DNA from: Elioraea sp. Yellowstone
GTDB lineage: Bacteria; Pseudomonadota; Alphaproteobacteria; Acetobacterales; Acetobacteraceae
Reading direction: 5' to 3'
Length of the DNA: 49,023 nt
NCBI RefSeq assembly: GCF_006704265.1
Contig: NZ_VIKA01000008.1
Coordinates: 1-49,023 of the forward strand
The translations under genes and the position numbers were made by a program. The notes under the pieces were generated by a model that saw only the letters and a program-made list of their open reading frames with translations, was not told the origin of the DNA and searched no databases. This document shows, in pieces, positions 40,542-48,864 of the stretch (position 1 is its first letter; the number at the start of each line of letters is the position of its first letter).

Positions 40542-41093
40542 TCAGGCGAGTGCAGTCGGGACGCGCCGGTGGACCCAGAGGTCGCAGGGCACGCCGAGCA
40601 GCTCGCATGGCCCTTCGCGCACTGCGCCGAGCCGGGCCGCGACCCGCTCCGACGCGATGTTCCCGGGCTTGACGAAGCTCACGATCCGCTGGGCCGGCAC
40701 ATGCGTCCAGGCCCAGTCCAGCGCGGCGCGGCACGCCTCGGTGGCGAAGCCGCGGCCCCAGGCGGCGCGGGCGAGGGCGTAGGCAAGCTCGGGTTCGGGC
40801 CAGCCGGCGAGATGCAGGATGCCGGCACGGCCGAGGAACCGGCCGGTCGCGCGTTCCTCCACCGTGAACATGCCGTATCCCTTGAGCGCCCACTGGCCCA
40901 TCAGCACGGCCATGCCGGTCCAGCTCTCCTCGCGCGTGCGCGGCCGGCCCGCCGAGGGGCCGACGCCGAGATGCCGCATCACCTCCGGGTCGGCCTGCAT
41001 CGCCGCATAGGCGTCGAGATCGGCCTCGGCGAAGCCGCGCAGCACCAGCCGGCCGGTGAGGAGCCTGGGCACGAAGTCGGGCGTTGAGATCAT
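40542..41093 (-). CDS. GNAT acetyltransferase, RimJ/RimL-like
   Basis: A 183-residue protein. LLTGRLVLRGFAEADLDAYA and MRHLGVGPSAGRPRTREE match the N-terminal part of the RimJ-like Acetyltransf_3 group. The acetyl-CoA loop lies in AYALARAAWGRGFATEACRA, with IVSFVKPGNIASERVAARLG downstream. It probably acetylates a protein N-terminus or a small amine. ATG 41093 is chosen as the first Met before the conserved start. Divergent from the ABC binding-protein gene. Confidence 0.87.
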   Translation of the reverse strand: MISTPDFVPRLLTGRLVLRGFAEADLDAYAAMQADPEVMRHLGVGPSAGRPRTREESWTGMAVLMGQWALKGYGMFTVEERATGRFLGRAGILHLAGWPEPELAYALARAAWGRGFATEACRAALDWAWTHVPAQRIVSFVKPGNIASERVAARLGAVREGPCELLGVPCDLWVHRRVPTALA

Positions 41094-41159
41094 CCCGCGA
41101 GCGTGGCATGCGGACTGCAAGGCCGCTACCCTCTGCCACCTCCCCGGGAGACCCAACCG

Positions 41160-42182
41160 ATGACGCTCGCCGCCTCACGCCGGGCCGTGCTCGCCGGCCT
41201 TCTCGCCGCCCCCGCGATCCGCCCCGCAGCCGCGCAGGGCGCACCGATCCGCTTCACGCTCGACTGGACGTTCCAGGGCCCGAACGCGGTGTTCCTGCAC
41301 GCGAACCGTGCCGGCTACTACCGCGCCGAGGGGCTGAACGTGACCGTGGATGCCGGCCAGGGCAGCGCGGGCGCGATCCAGCGCATCGTCGGCGGCGCCT
41401 ACGACATGGGCTTCGCCGACCTGAACAGCGCGATCGAGTACAACGCGAACAATCCGAGCGCGCCGATCAAGGGCGTGATGGTGCTGTTCGATGCCGCACC
41501 GTTCTCGATCCTGACGCTGAAGCACAAGGGCATCGCGACGCCCAAGGATCTCGAGGGCAAGACGCTCGGCGCGCCGCAGTTCGACGCCTCGTTCCGGCTC
41601 TTCCCGGCGTTCTGCGCGGCCACCGGCGTGGACCGATCGAAGGTACGGGTGCAGGCGATGGCCCCGCCCTTGCGCGAGACCATGCTAGTGCGCGGCGAGG
41701 TCGATTTCGTCACCGGGCATTTCTATACCTCGATCCTGGAACTCCGGGCGCGCGGCGTACCCGCGAACGACATCGTCGTGTTCCTCTATTCCCGTCACGG
41801 CCTGCCGTTCTACGGCAACGGCATCCTCGCCTCGCCGCGCATGCTGGCCGAGCGGGGCGAGCAGGTGCGCGGCTTCCTGCGCGCGACCGTCCGTGCGATG
41901 CGCGACATCGTCGCCGACCCCACCCGCGCGATCGCGGCGCTGAAGGCGACCGACCCGCTGGTCGACGAGGCGATCGAGACCGAGCGGCTGCGCATGGCGC
42001 TCGCCGACAACGTGCTGACCGAGCGCGTGCGCCGCGACGGCTGGGGCGGGGCCGGGCAGGACCGGCTCGCCGCCTCGATCGAGCAGGTGAGCGCGGCGCT
42101 CGATCTGCCGCGCCGGATCGCGCCCGCCGATCTGTTCGACGCGGGGTTCCTGCCGCCGGCCGCCGAGCGCATGCTGACGTGA
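41160..42182 (+). CDS. ABC transporter substrate-binding protein, NMT1/THI5-like (SsuA/TauA type)
   Basis: A 340-residue periplasmic protein with an N-terminal signal (RRAVLAGLLAAPAI to AAAQG). Domain blocks are FTLDWTFQGPNAVFLHANRA, GYYRAEGLNVTVDAGQGSAG, IVGGAYDMGFADLNSAIEYN, DLEGKTLGAPQFDASFRLF and GEVDFVTGHFYTSILELRAR. Relatives bind pyrimidine precursors, sulfonates or related anions. GGGAGA lies upstream of ATG 41160. Its permease follows after seven bases, but no ATPase gene is present in the window. Confidence 0.88.
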   Translation: MTLAASRRAVLAGLLAAPAIRPAAAQGAPIRFTLDWTFQGPNAVFLHANRAGYYRAEGLNVTVDAGQGSAGAIQRIVGGAYDMGFADLNSAIEYNANNPSAPIKGVMVLFDAAPFSILTLKHKGIATPKDLEGKTLGAPQFDASFRLFPAFCAATGVDRSKVRVQAMAPPLRETMLVRGEVDFVTGHFYTSILELRARGVPANDIVVFLYSRHGLPFYGNGILASPRMLAERGEQVRGFLRATVRAMRDIVADPTRAIAALKATDPLVDEAIETERLRMALADNVLTERVRRDGWGGAGQDRLAASIEQVSAALDLPRRIAPADLFDAGFLPPAAERMLT

Positions 42183-42189
42183 CCTGCCG

Positions 42190-42966
42190 ATGCGCTTTCT
42201 CGCGACGCGGGCAGCGGCCCCCTGGCTGGTCACGATCGGGCTGTTCCTCGTCTGGGAGACCCATTGTCGGGTCAGCGGGATCAGTCCTTTCATCCTGCCC
42301 GCACCTTCGGCGATCTTCGAGGCGCTCTGGCGGTTCCGCGAGGGAATCTGGCTGAACGCGGAGCAGACACTCCTCACGACGCTTGCCGGGTTCGCGATCG
42401 CGGTCGCGTTCGGGCTGTTCCTCGGGGTTGCGATCGGCGCCTCGGCCTGGCTGTACGCGGCGATCTATCCGCTGCTGGTCGCCTTCAACGCGATCCCCAA
42501 GGTGGCGATCGTGCCGGTGCTGGTGATCTGGGTCGGCATCGGCACGGTGCCAGCGATCATCACCGCCTTCCTGATCAGCTTCTTCCCGATCGTGGTGAAC
42601 GTCGCGACCGGTGTCGCGACGGTCGAGCCCGAACTGCTCGACGTGCTGCGCAGTCTCGGCGCGAGGAGGCGCGACATCATGCTGAAGGTTGCGATCCCGC
42701 GCTCGCTTCCCTACTTCTTCGCCTCGCTCAAGGTCGCGATCACGCTCGCCTTCGTGGGCTCGGTGATCAGCGAGACGGTGGCGGCGAATCGCGGCATCGG
42801 CTTCCTGATGCTGCGCGATGCCTCGGCGAACGTGCCGCGCATGTTCGCCGCCCTGCTGCTGATCGCGGCGCTCGCGGTCGCGATGTACGGCATCGCCGCG
42901 CTGATCGAGCGTCGCTTCACGCGCTGGGCGACGCGCGGTGCCCCGGCCTACGCGACGGGCGGCTGA
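42190..42966 (+). CDS. ABC transporter permease (BPD, SsuC/ThiX-like)
   Basis: A 258-residue inner-membrane permease with about six helices. FILPAPSAIFEALWRFREGI is the conserved N-terminal loop. FNAIPKVAIVPVLVIWVGIG and LRSLGARRRDIMLKVAIPRS form the EAA-like coupling region, and SVISETVAANRGIGFLM lies near the end. It pairs with the upstream binding protein. The next gene is dgoK rather than an ATPase, so the complex must borrow an ATPase encoded elsewhere. Confidence 0.9.
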   Translation: MRFLATRAAAPWLVTIGLFLVWETHCRVSGISPFILPAPSAIFEALWRFREGIWLNAEQTLLTTLAGFAIAVAFGLFLGVAIGASAWLYAAIYPLLVAFNAIPKVAIVPVLVIWVGIGTVPAIITAFLISFFPIVVNVATGVATVEPELLDVLRSLGARRRDIMLKVAIPRSLPYFFASLKVAITLAFVGSVISETVAANRGIGFLMLRDASANVPRMFAALLLIAALAVAMYGIAALIERRFTRWATRGAPAYATGG

Positions 42967-42967
42967 G

Positions 42968-43828
42968 ATGATCGCGGTCGACTGGGGCCTCACCTCGTTC
43001 CGCGCCTGGCGGCTCGCGCCGGACGGGACGGTGCAGGACCGCGTCGCCGGTCCGTTCGGCATCCGCGCGCTCGCGGATCGCGACTTCGCCGCCGTGCTCG
43101 GCCGCGCGGTCGGCGTGTGGCGACCGGCGCCCGTGCTGATGTGCGGCATGATCGGCAGCCGCCAGGGCTGGGTGGAGGCGCCCTACGTCGCAGCACCTGC
43201 CGGGCTCGCGGCGATCGCCGCCGCGCTCGCGCCGGTTCCGGGGATTGACCGCGTCTGGATCGTGCCCGGCGTGTCGCAGGACCCGCCCGACGTGATGCGC
43301 GGCGAGGAGACGCAGATCATGGGTGTGACGGCGGCGCTCGGCCCGGGCCGGCACGTGCTCTGCCTGCCGGGCACGCACAGCAAATGGGCGGTGGTCGAGG
43401 ATGGTCAGGTGGTGGGTTTCCGCACGGCGATGACCGGCGAGCTGTTCGGCCTGATGCGCGCGCAGTCGATCCTCGCGCCGCTGATCCCCGAGGACGCAGG
43501 CGACGATGCGGCGGCGTTCGAGGCCGGCCTCGCGTGCGTCCGCGCGGAGGGCGGGCTGCTGCACCACCTGTTCGGCCTGCGCGCCGGCGTGCTTCTCGGC
43601 CGGCTCGCGCCCGCCGCGCTGCCGTCGCTGCTCTCCGGGCTGCTGATCGGTCACGAGATCGCCGAGCTCGCCGCCGAGGCGCGCGAGGTTCATCTGGTCG
43701 GCAGCCCGGCTCTGACCGGGCGCTACGCGCGCGCGCTCGCCTGCTTCGGCATCGCGGCCACAAGGCATGGCGAGGAGACCGCCGCGCGCGGCCTGTTCGC
43801 GATCGCGCGCGAGGCGGGGATCGCATGA
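42968..43828 (+). CDS. dgoK: 2-dehydro-3-deoxygalactonokinase
   Basis: A 286-residue sugar-acid kinase of the DgoK family. AVDWGLTSFRAWRL is the phosphate-binding start, VLMCGMIGSRQGWVEAPYV and MRGEETQIMGVTAAL are family hallmarks, and LPGTHSKWAVVEDG and RTAMTGELFGLM line the active site. It phosphorylates 2-keto-3-deoxygalactonate to the 6-phosphate in the De Ley-Doudoroff galactonate pathway. Its stop overlaps the aldolase start (ATGA), the usual dgoK-dgoA pairing. Confidence 0.93.
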   Translation: MIAVDWGLTSFRAWRLAPDGTVQDRVAGPFGIRALADRDFAAVLGRAVGVWRPAPVLMCGMIGSRQGWVEAPYVAAPAGLAAIAAALAPVPGIDRVWIVPGVSQDPPDVMRGEETQIMGVTAALGPGRHVLCLPGTHSKWAVVEDGQVVGFRTAMTGELFGLMRAQSILAPLIPEDAGDDAAAFEAGLACVRAEGGLLHHLFGLRAGVLLGRLAPAALPSLLSGLLIGHEIAELAAEAREVHLVGSPALTGRYARALACFGIAATRHGEETAARGLFAIAREAGIA

Positions 43829-44442
43829 GCCGCATCGCCCCCTGGCTCGCGCGTTCGCCCTTCGTCGCGATCCTGCGCGGGGTCCGCCCTGAGGAGGTGG
43901 TGCCGATCGCGCAGGCCGTCGTCGAGGCGGGATGGTGCGTGATCGAGGTGCCGCTGAACTCGCCCGCACCCTTCGCCTCGATCGCGCGGCTCTCCGAGGC
44001 GCTTGCGGCCGACATCCTGGTCGGTGCGGGCACGGTGCGCACGCCGGCGGAGGTGGATCGGGTCGCCGAGGCGGGGGGGCGGCTGATCGTAATGCCGCAC
44101 GCGGACGTCGCGGTGATCCGGCATGCGGCGCGGCGCGGGCTGATGGCGCTGCCGGGCGTGTTCACGGCGACCGACACCTTCGCCGCGATCGATGCCGGCG
44201 CGGATGCGCTGAAACTGTTCCCGGCCGAGATCGGCGGACCGGCGCTGCTCAAGGCCCTTCGCGCGGTGCTGCCACAGGACCTGCCGGTGCTGCCGGTGGG
44301 CGGAGTAGCGCCCGATACGGTCGCGGCGTGGCGCGCGGCTGGCGCGGCGGGATTCGGCGTCGGCAGTGCGCTCTACCGCCCGGGCGACGACGCGGCAATG
44401 GTGGGGCGACGCGCGCGCGCCTTCGTCGCGGCACTCGGCTGA
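43825..44442 (+). CDS. dgoA: 2-dehydro-3-deoxy-6-phosphogalactonate aldolase
   Basis: A 205-residue KDPG/KDPGal aldolase. FVAILRGVRPEEVVPIAQ opens the barrel, the catalytic Glu is in VIEVPLNSPAP, and the Schiff-base Lys in ADALKLFPAEIGG. The PLNSP segment, in place of the TLRTP of KDPG aldolase, points to the galactonate-specific enzyme. It splits KDPGal to pyruvate and glyceraldehyde 3-phosphate. The decayed transketolase remnant begins about 70 bases after its stop. Confidence 0.93.
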   Translation: MSRIAPWLARSPFVAILRGVRPEEVVPIAQAVVEAGWCVIEVPLNSPAPFASIARLSEALAADILVGAGTVRTPAEVDRVAEAGGRLIVMPHADVAVIRHAARRGLMALPGVFTATDTFAAIDAGADALKLFPAEIGGPALLKALRAVLPQDLPVLPVGGVAPDTVAAWRAAGAAGFGVGSALYRPGDDAAMVGRRARAFVAALG

Positions 44443-44513
44443 GTGCCCGGCAGCCCGAGCGCTCCGGTCAGCCAAGTGGCGAACCGCGCGACCGCATCGG
44501 AGGCGTCGCGTGG

Positions 44514-44888
44514 GAAGGCCAGCACATGCGCAACGACCTTGGGGTCGTCCGATTCCGGCTGGCCACCCTCGTCGGCATCGTCGACATCAACGCGGTCGGC
44601 TCCGACGGGCGGGCCGCGGAGACGATGAACAACGAGCCGCTGCAGGAGAAGTAGGCGGCGTTCGGCTGGCGCGTGTGCCGCATCGACGGGCACGACCTCG
44701 ACGCTGTGTGCGGGGCGCTCGACTGGGCGCTCAACCGTCCGAAGGACCGGCCGAGCGTGATCCTGGCCGATACCGTCGCGGGCAAGGGCGTGTCCTTCAT
44801 GGAGGGCACGTGGCAGTGGCATCTCGGCTTCCTCGGCCCCAACGACCGCGACCGCGCTCTCGCCGAGATCGAGAAGGGGCTCGCCTGA
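44514..44888 (+). pseudogene. Remnant of transketolase N-terminal subunit
   Basis: Fragment in one frame covering the middle and end of a transketolase N-half: EGQHMRNDLG, TLVGIVDINAVGSDG, ETMNNEPLQEK, a TAG at 44652-44654 where the family has Trp, then AAFGWRVCRIDGHDLDAV and PSVILADTVAGKGVSFMEG. Roughly the first 150 residues, which bind the thiamine pyrophosphate diphosphate, are missing: the sequence between the dgoA stop (44442) and this point does not encode them. The stop is TGG to TAG, and TAG is not a Sec codon. I judge it non-functional. Confidence 0.85.
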
Positions 44889-44889
44889 G

Positions 44890-45714
44890 ATGACGAACGC
44901 CAGCACCGGCCGCGCGGCCTATGCGGCGATCCGGAACCCGGCCGTGGACATGAGCGAGTCAACCGTGAAGCCCGGCTTCGACGGAGCGTCGTGGGACATG
45001 GTGGCTAGCCTCAACCTGTCGCTGCAACTGCCGACCGGGGAGGTGCTGATCGAACTCGCCGAACAGGGCCGCGACGACATCGTCGTCTGCACCGCCGATC
45101 TCGGTCGGCCCACGCAGGTCATCAATTTCGGCCGGCGCTTCCCCGACCGCTACTTCAACTTCGGCATCGCCGAGCGGAACATGATCGGCGCGACGGCCGG
45201 GCTCGCCACCGTCGGCTTCACGCCCGTCATCAGCAACTACTCGTTCTTCCTGGCCCTGATGGGGGCGGAGAACATCCGCAACGATCTCGCCTACACCAAC
45301 CTCAAGATTCGCATGGTGGGCACGCACAGCGGCATCGCCATGGGCTTCTACGGCATCTCGCACCATTGCTGCGAGGACATCGGCCTGCTGCGCGCGACCG
45401 CCAACCTGACCGTGATGGCGCCGTGCGATGCCAACGCGATCCGCGCCGCGATCCCGGCCATGCTCGATCATGATGGGCCGGTCTATGTCCGGGCCGGGCG
45501 GGGGCGCGAGGTGCCGGTGTACGATCGCCCGCCGGGCTGGACGCGCGGCGGCTCGCACCTGCTGCGCGACGGCAGCCACGCCACGATCTTCGCCATCGGC
45601 AACCTGGTGAAGGCGTCGCTCGATGCGCATGACATCCTGGCGCGCGAGGGCATCGGGCTTCGCGTCGTCGATCTCTACTCGATCAAGCCGATCGATACGG
45701 TGACGCTCTTGCGA
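44890..45714 (+). pseudogene. Truncated transketolase C-terminal subunit
   Basis: An open frame from ATG 44890, two bases after the N-subunit remnant, with good transketolase C-half sequence: LPTGEVLIELAEQGRDDIVV, TADLGRPTQVINFGRRFPDR, NFGIAERNMIGATAGLATVG, SGIAMGFYGISHHCCEDIGL and VVDLYSIKPIDTVTLL. At about 45710 homology stops: the frame runs on for 14 unrelated residues to a stop at 45754-45756, while the adjacent frame becomes a TRAP binding protein. The last quarter of the domain is deleted. The upstream part is uninterrupted, so a short product could still be made, but the N-subunit partner is broken. Confidence 0.8.
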
Positions 45715-46462
45715 TGCTTGCGGGCCGCCGCACCGGCACGCTCGACATCTCGGTGAACAGCCAGGGGCCGGCCTCCAGCCTGGCACCGGAGATGGCCGCC
45801 CTTGGCTTGCCCTTCCTGTTCGCCACCAGCGAGGCGGCATGCAGACTGGTCAATGGCCAGATCGGGCGGGATCGCGCGAATCGGTTCGGCCGCTCGGCCT
45901 GTTGCTGATCGGCTACTGGGACAACGGCATCCGCCACATCACCAACTCGCGCCGCCCGATCACCGTCCCGCACGACCTGCGCGGTGTGCGGATCCGCACG
46001 CCGGCCGATCCCGCCGCCATCGACACCTTCCAGGCGCTCGGCGCGGCGGCGCAGCAGATCGCCTTCAGCGAGCTCCATGTTGCGCTCCAGCAGGGCGTGG
46101 TGGACGGGCAGGAGAATGCGCTCGCGAACATCCACTCGTCCAAGCTCTACGAGGTCAACCGCTGCATCTCGTTCTCCGCCCACAAGTGGGAGTGCTCGTC
46201 CGTGCTGGTCAGCCGGATCGCGTGCGCCCGAATCAGCGATGGAGACTGGCGGCTCCTCACCGACGCCATGAAGGAGGCCGAGGCGATGAGCCGGCGCCTG
46301 ATGAAGGAGAGTGACACGACGCTGCTCGCCGAGTTCCGCGCCAACCCGAAGGTCGCGGTGAATGTGCTGCTGCGCGCGCTGCCCCGCGTCGGGCGCTGGC
46401 CGGCGGGCCTTACGGTGCTGCTGCTGTTCAGCTACGTTCCGGCGCTCACGATCCGTCTCTGA
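45714..46462 (+). pseudogene. Frameshifted TRAP DctP fragment fused to the DctM C-terminus
   Basis: From 45714 a frame reads RRTGTLDISVNSQGPASSLA and MAALGLPFLFATSEAACRL, mid-DctP sequence without its N-terminal signal and first domain. Near 45888 the frame shifts: this one ends in a stop at 45908, while the +1 frame continues LLLIGYWDNGIRHITNSRRP, IDTFQALGAAAQQIAFSELH, VALQQGVVDGQENALANIHS to about ANPKVAVN. The final residues (PAGLTVLLLFSYVPALTIRL) look like the C-terminus of a DctM large permease, so a deletion removed the end of dctP, dctQ and most of dctM. Not functional. Confidence 0.8.
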
Positions 46463-46474
46463 TGAGGAAACGGC

Positions 46475-47371
46475 ATGAAGGTCGCGGCGATCGGGCTCGG
46501 CTCGATGGGGATGGGGGCGGCGCTCAATCTGCTGAAGTCGGGCCACGAGATCACGGGCGTCGATCCGCGCGCGGAGGCGCGCGAGGCGTTCGCCGCCGCG
46601 GGCGGCAGGGCGGTCGCGCGCCCCGGCGAGATCCCCGAGGGCACCGAGGCGGCGCTGGTGCTGGTCGTGAACGCGCAACAGACCGAGGCGGCGCTGTTCG
46701 GCCCCGACGGCGCGGCGCCGCGCCTCGCGCCGGGCGCTGTGGTCATCGGTTCGGCGACGGTCGCACCGGAGGCGGCACGCGCTCTCGCGGCCGAAGCCGA
46801 GGCGGCGGGGCTGCTCTGGCTCGATGCGCCGGTTTCGGGCGGGGCGAAGGGTGCTGCCGAGGGCACGATGGTGGTGATGGCCTCCGGATCCGAAGCCGCC
46901 TTCGCCAAGGCCGAGCCCGTGCTCGCCGCGATCGCGCGCAAGACTTGGCGGCTTGGCGACGCGCCGGGCATCGGCAGCACGGTGAAGATGGTCAACCAGC
47001 TGCTCGCCGGGGTGCACATCGCCGCCGCCGCCGAGGCCATGGCGCTCGGCATCCGTGCGGGCGCGGATCCGGGAATGCTCTACGAGGTCATCACCACCGC
47101 GGCCGGCAACTCCTGGATGTTCGGCGACCGCGTGCCGCACATCCTCGAGGGCGACGACACGCCGCGCTCGGCGATCGACATCTTCGTCAAGGACCTCGGC
47201 ATCGTGCTGGACGCGGCGCGCGGCATGACCTTCCCGCTGCCGCTCACCGCGGCGGCCCACCAGCTCTTCCTCGGCGTCTCGGCGGCCGGGTACGGCGGGC
47301 GCGACGACGCCTTCGTCATCCGCTTCTGGCAGATGCTCGCGGGCATTGGCCTGCCGCCGAAGCGGGGCTGA
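46475..47371 (+). CDS. ltnD: L-threonate dehydrogenase
   Basis: A 298-residue beta-hydroxyacid dehydrogenase. The NAD motif is AIGLGSMGMGAALNLL, the substrate segment is LDAPVSGGAKGAAEGTM, and the catalytic Lys lies in GSTVKMVNQLLAGVHIAAAA. The C-terminal block AGNSWMFGDRVPHILEGD, then AIDIFVKDLGIVLDAAR, closely follows LtnD, which oxidises L-threonate to 2-oxo-tetronate. No 2-oxo-tetronate isomerase or kinase is adjacent; the neighbouring remnants may have belonged to the same sugar-acid locus. ATG 46475 lies 12 bases after the pseudogene stop. Confidence 0.9.
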   Translation: MKVAAIGLGSMGMGAALNLLKSGHEITGVDPRAEAREAFAAAGGRAVARPGEIPEGTEAALVLVVNAQQTEAALFGPDGAAPRLAPGAVVIGSATVAPEAARALAAEAEAAGLLWLDAPVSGGAKGAAEGTMVVMASGSEAAFAKAEPVLAAIARKTWRLGDAPGIGSTVKMVNQLLAGVHIAAAAEAMALGIRAGADPGMLYEVITTAAGNSWMFGDRVPHILEGDDTPRSAIDIFVKDLGIVLDAARGMTFPLPLTAAAHQLFLGVSAAGYGGRDDAFVIRFWQMLAGIGLPPKRG

Positions 47372-47394
47372 CGCCCGGCATGCGCCTGCCTCAT

Positions 47395-47422
47395 TTGCTG
47401 CAGGAACGTTCCCTGGTATTAT
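47395..47422 (+). promoter_or_regulatory. Promoter with internal palindrome for the C39-like peptidase gene
   Basis: TTGCTG (47395-47400) and TATTAT (47417-47422) form a -35/-10 pair with a 16-base spacer, a near-consensus sigma-70 arrangement that stands out in this GC-rich DNA. The spacer contains the perfect palindrome GGAACGTTCC at 47403-47412, placed where a repressor would block polymerase. Transcription would start near 47429. Confidence 0.6.
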
Positions 47423-47436
47423 CGACCCGATCCTGA

Positions 47437-47458
47437 CGCACCGCGCCGGCGCGGTGCG
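47437..47458. promoter_or_regulatory. 22-bp perfect palindrome in the leader of the C39-like peptidase gene
   Basis: The half-site CGCACCGCGCC (47437-47447) is followed by its exact reverse complement to 47458. It lies between the predicted transcription start and ATG 47488, 29 bases before it. It can fold as a stable leader hairpin or serve as a second regulator site. Confidence 0.55.
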
Positions 47459-47487
47459 CCGCATGGACGGATGGGGGACGCGACGCC

Positions 47488-48153
47488 ATGTCCTGGTTCC
47501 TGCGGCTGACGCGCTTCGCGAGCGCGCACATGGTCTATGCCCAGCACGCGCAGAACTCCTGCGGCATGGCCTGCATGATGATGGTCAACTTCAAGATGAA
47601 GAAGGGCCTCATGCTCGCCGGCATGGCCGCCGGCAGCGCGGTCTCCGTGGTGCCGATCATCGGCTCCTATGTCGGCGCGACGCTGAGCAAGGCCGCCTTC
47701 GACGCCGCGGTGAAGACCGAGAAGCAGGTCTATGCCGAGTACACGAAGGTCACCGGTTCGCCCTATGACGGCAGCCAGTACTCGGATGCGATGAAGTTCC
47801 CTGCGGTGCTCGGCAATCTTGGGCTCGGCAACTGGGAGTGCGCCAACGCCGGCGAGACCGGCTTCGCCAAGGCCGCGAAGAATGCCACCGACAACGGGGC
47901 GCCGGTGATCGGCCACGTGGTGTGGAACGGCGGCGGCGCGCATTTCGTGGTGATCGACGAGTTCCACGCCGGCTATGGCTGCGTCTGCGACCCGTGGGAC
48001 GGGCACGTCCACGTCACCAGGATGAAGGACGGGGCGTCGGTGGCCTACAATGCCGACGACACGCCGGTGGGCTGGGACATCGGCGGCAAGCGCAACGATT
48101 ATCCGAAGGGCAGCGTCGGCAAGTTCTCGGGCTGGATCGTGCGGCGCAAGTAG
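47488..48153 (+). CDS. C39-like (papain-fold) cysteine peptidase family protein
   Basis: A 221-residue protein. The N-terminal motif AQHAQNSCGMACMMMVNF (Gln22, Cys25) matches the oxyanion Gln and nucleophile of C39-type peptidases. GGGAHFVVIDEFHAGYG supplies His152, and CVCDPWDGHVHV supplies Asp168. A Gly/Ala/Val-rich hydrophobic stretch (LMLAGMAAGSAVSVVPIIGS, about residues 41-60) interrupts the domain and may insert in or associate with a membrane. It has no signal peptide and no ABC transporter nearby, unlike bacteriocin-processing C39 proteins. No leader-peptide substrate was seen. GGGGGA precedes ATG 47488. Confidence 0.7.
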   Translation: MSWFLRLTRFASAHMVYAQHAQNSCGMACMMMVNFKMKKGLMLAGMAAGSAVSVVPIIGSYVGATLSKAAFDAAVKTEKQVYAEYTKVTGSPYDGSQYSDAMKFPAVLGNLGLGNWECANAGETGFAKAAKNATDNGAPVIGHVVWNGGGAHFVVIDEFHAGYGCVCDPWDGHVHVTRMKDGASVAYNADDTPVGWDIGGKRNDYPKGSVGKFSGWIVRRK

Positions 48154-48165
48154 CCGCCGCCCCGA

Positions 48166-48768
48166 TCACGGCCGTGCCCGGATGATCGGCACACCGGGGG
48201 CCGCGTCCTCGGGCAGCGTGCCGTCGAGCCGCGGGTCGGGCATGATCTCGATCTGGTACCTGAACGGCACGAAGCCCGAGCGCAGGTAGAAGCCGAGCGC
48301 GCGCGGATGGTCGAGCGAGCAGGTATGCAGCCAGACCCGGCGGAGCCCCGGCCGCGACCAGGCGCGGTCGAGCGCGTGCGTCATCAGGCTGCGCGCCGCG
48401 CCGGTGCCGTGCAGCGCCGCGGTGACGCCGAACAGCCGGATCTCGCAGCTTCCCTCGGTCGCGAAGTCGAGCTCGGCTAGGCCCTCGTCCGTCTCCCCGA
48501 CGCGCAGCGCCCAGATCTCGACGGCCGCATGGTGCAGCCTGGCGCGCATCGTCTCGTCCGACCAGCCGAGTCGCATGGCCCAGAGATGCTGCGTGCCGAT
48601 CCGGCGGTAGAGGTCGCGGTACCACGCCGGCTCCGGCCGCTCGACCAGACGGAGCGGCCAGGCGCCGGAGAGCGGCCGCGGCGGCGGCCTCGTGGTCATC
48701 TCGAGATGCGTGACCACCGCCGGCACGTGTCCGGCGGGAACGTCGTGGTAGCCGGGTGCGAGCGCCAT
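48166..48768 (-). CDS. GNAT-family acetyltransferase
   Basis: A 200-residue protein. The acetyl-CoA-binding loop is FGVTAALHGTGAARSLMTHA, followed by RRVWLHTCSLDHPRALGFYL and RSGFVPFRYQIEIMPDPRLD, the end of an Acetyltransf_1 domain. The N-terminal part (YRRIGTQHLWAMRLGWSDE) is specific to this subgroup. AGGAG six to nine bases upstream supports ATG 48768. The substrate is unknown. It converges with the cysteine peptidase gene and is divergent from selA. Confidence 0.85.
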   Translation of the reverse strand: MALAPGYHDVPAGHVPAVVTHLEMTTRPPPRPLSGAWPLRLVERPEPAWYRDLYRRIGTQHLWAMRLGWSDETMRARLHHAAVEIWALRVGETDEGLAELDFATEGSCEIRLFGVTAALHGTGAARSLMTHALDRAWSRPGLRRVWLHTCSLDHPRALGFYLRSGFVPFRYQIEIMPDPRLDGTLPEDAAPGVPIIRARP

Positions 48769-48864
48769 CCCCGCTCCTGTCGATCGCGACCTCTCTCGTG
48801 CGGCAAGGCTGACGCAGCCGCGGCCGGCGCACAAACCCCATGGCACGCACGAGGTTCCCGCCGC

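Noticed and set aside
44652-44654. In-frame TAG in the transketolase remnant read as a recoded codon
   Set aside because: TAG is not the Sec codon, pyrrolysine is not expected here, and the gene also lacks its 5' half, so decay explains it.
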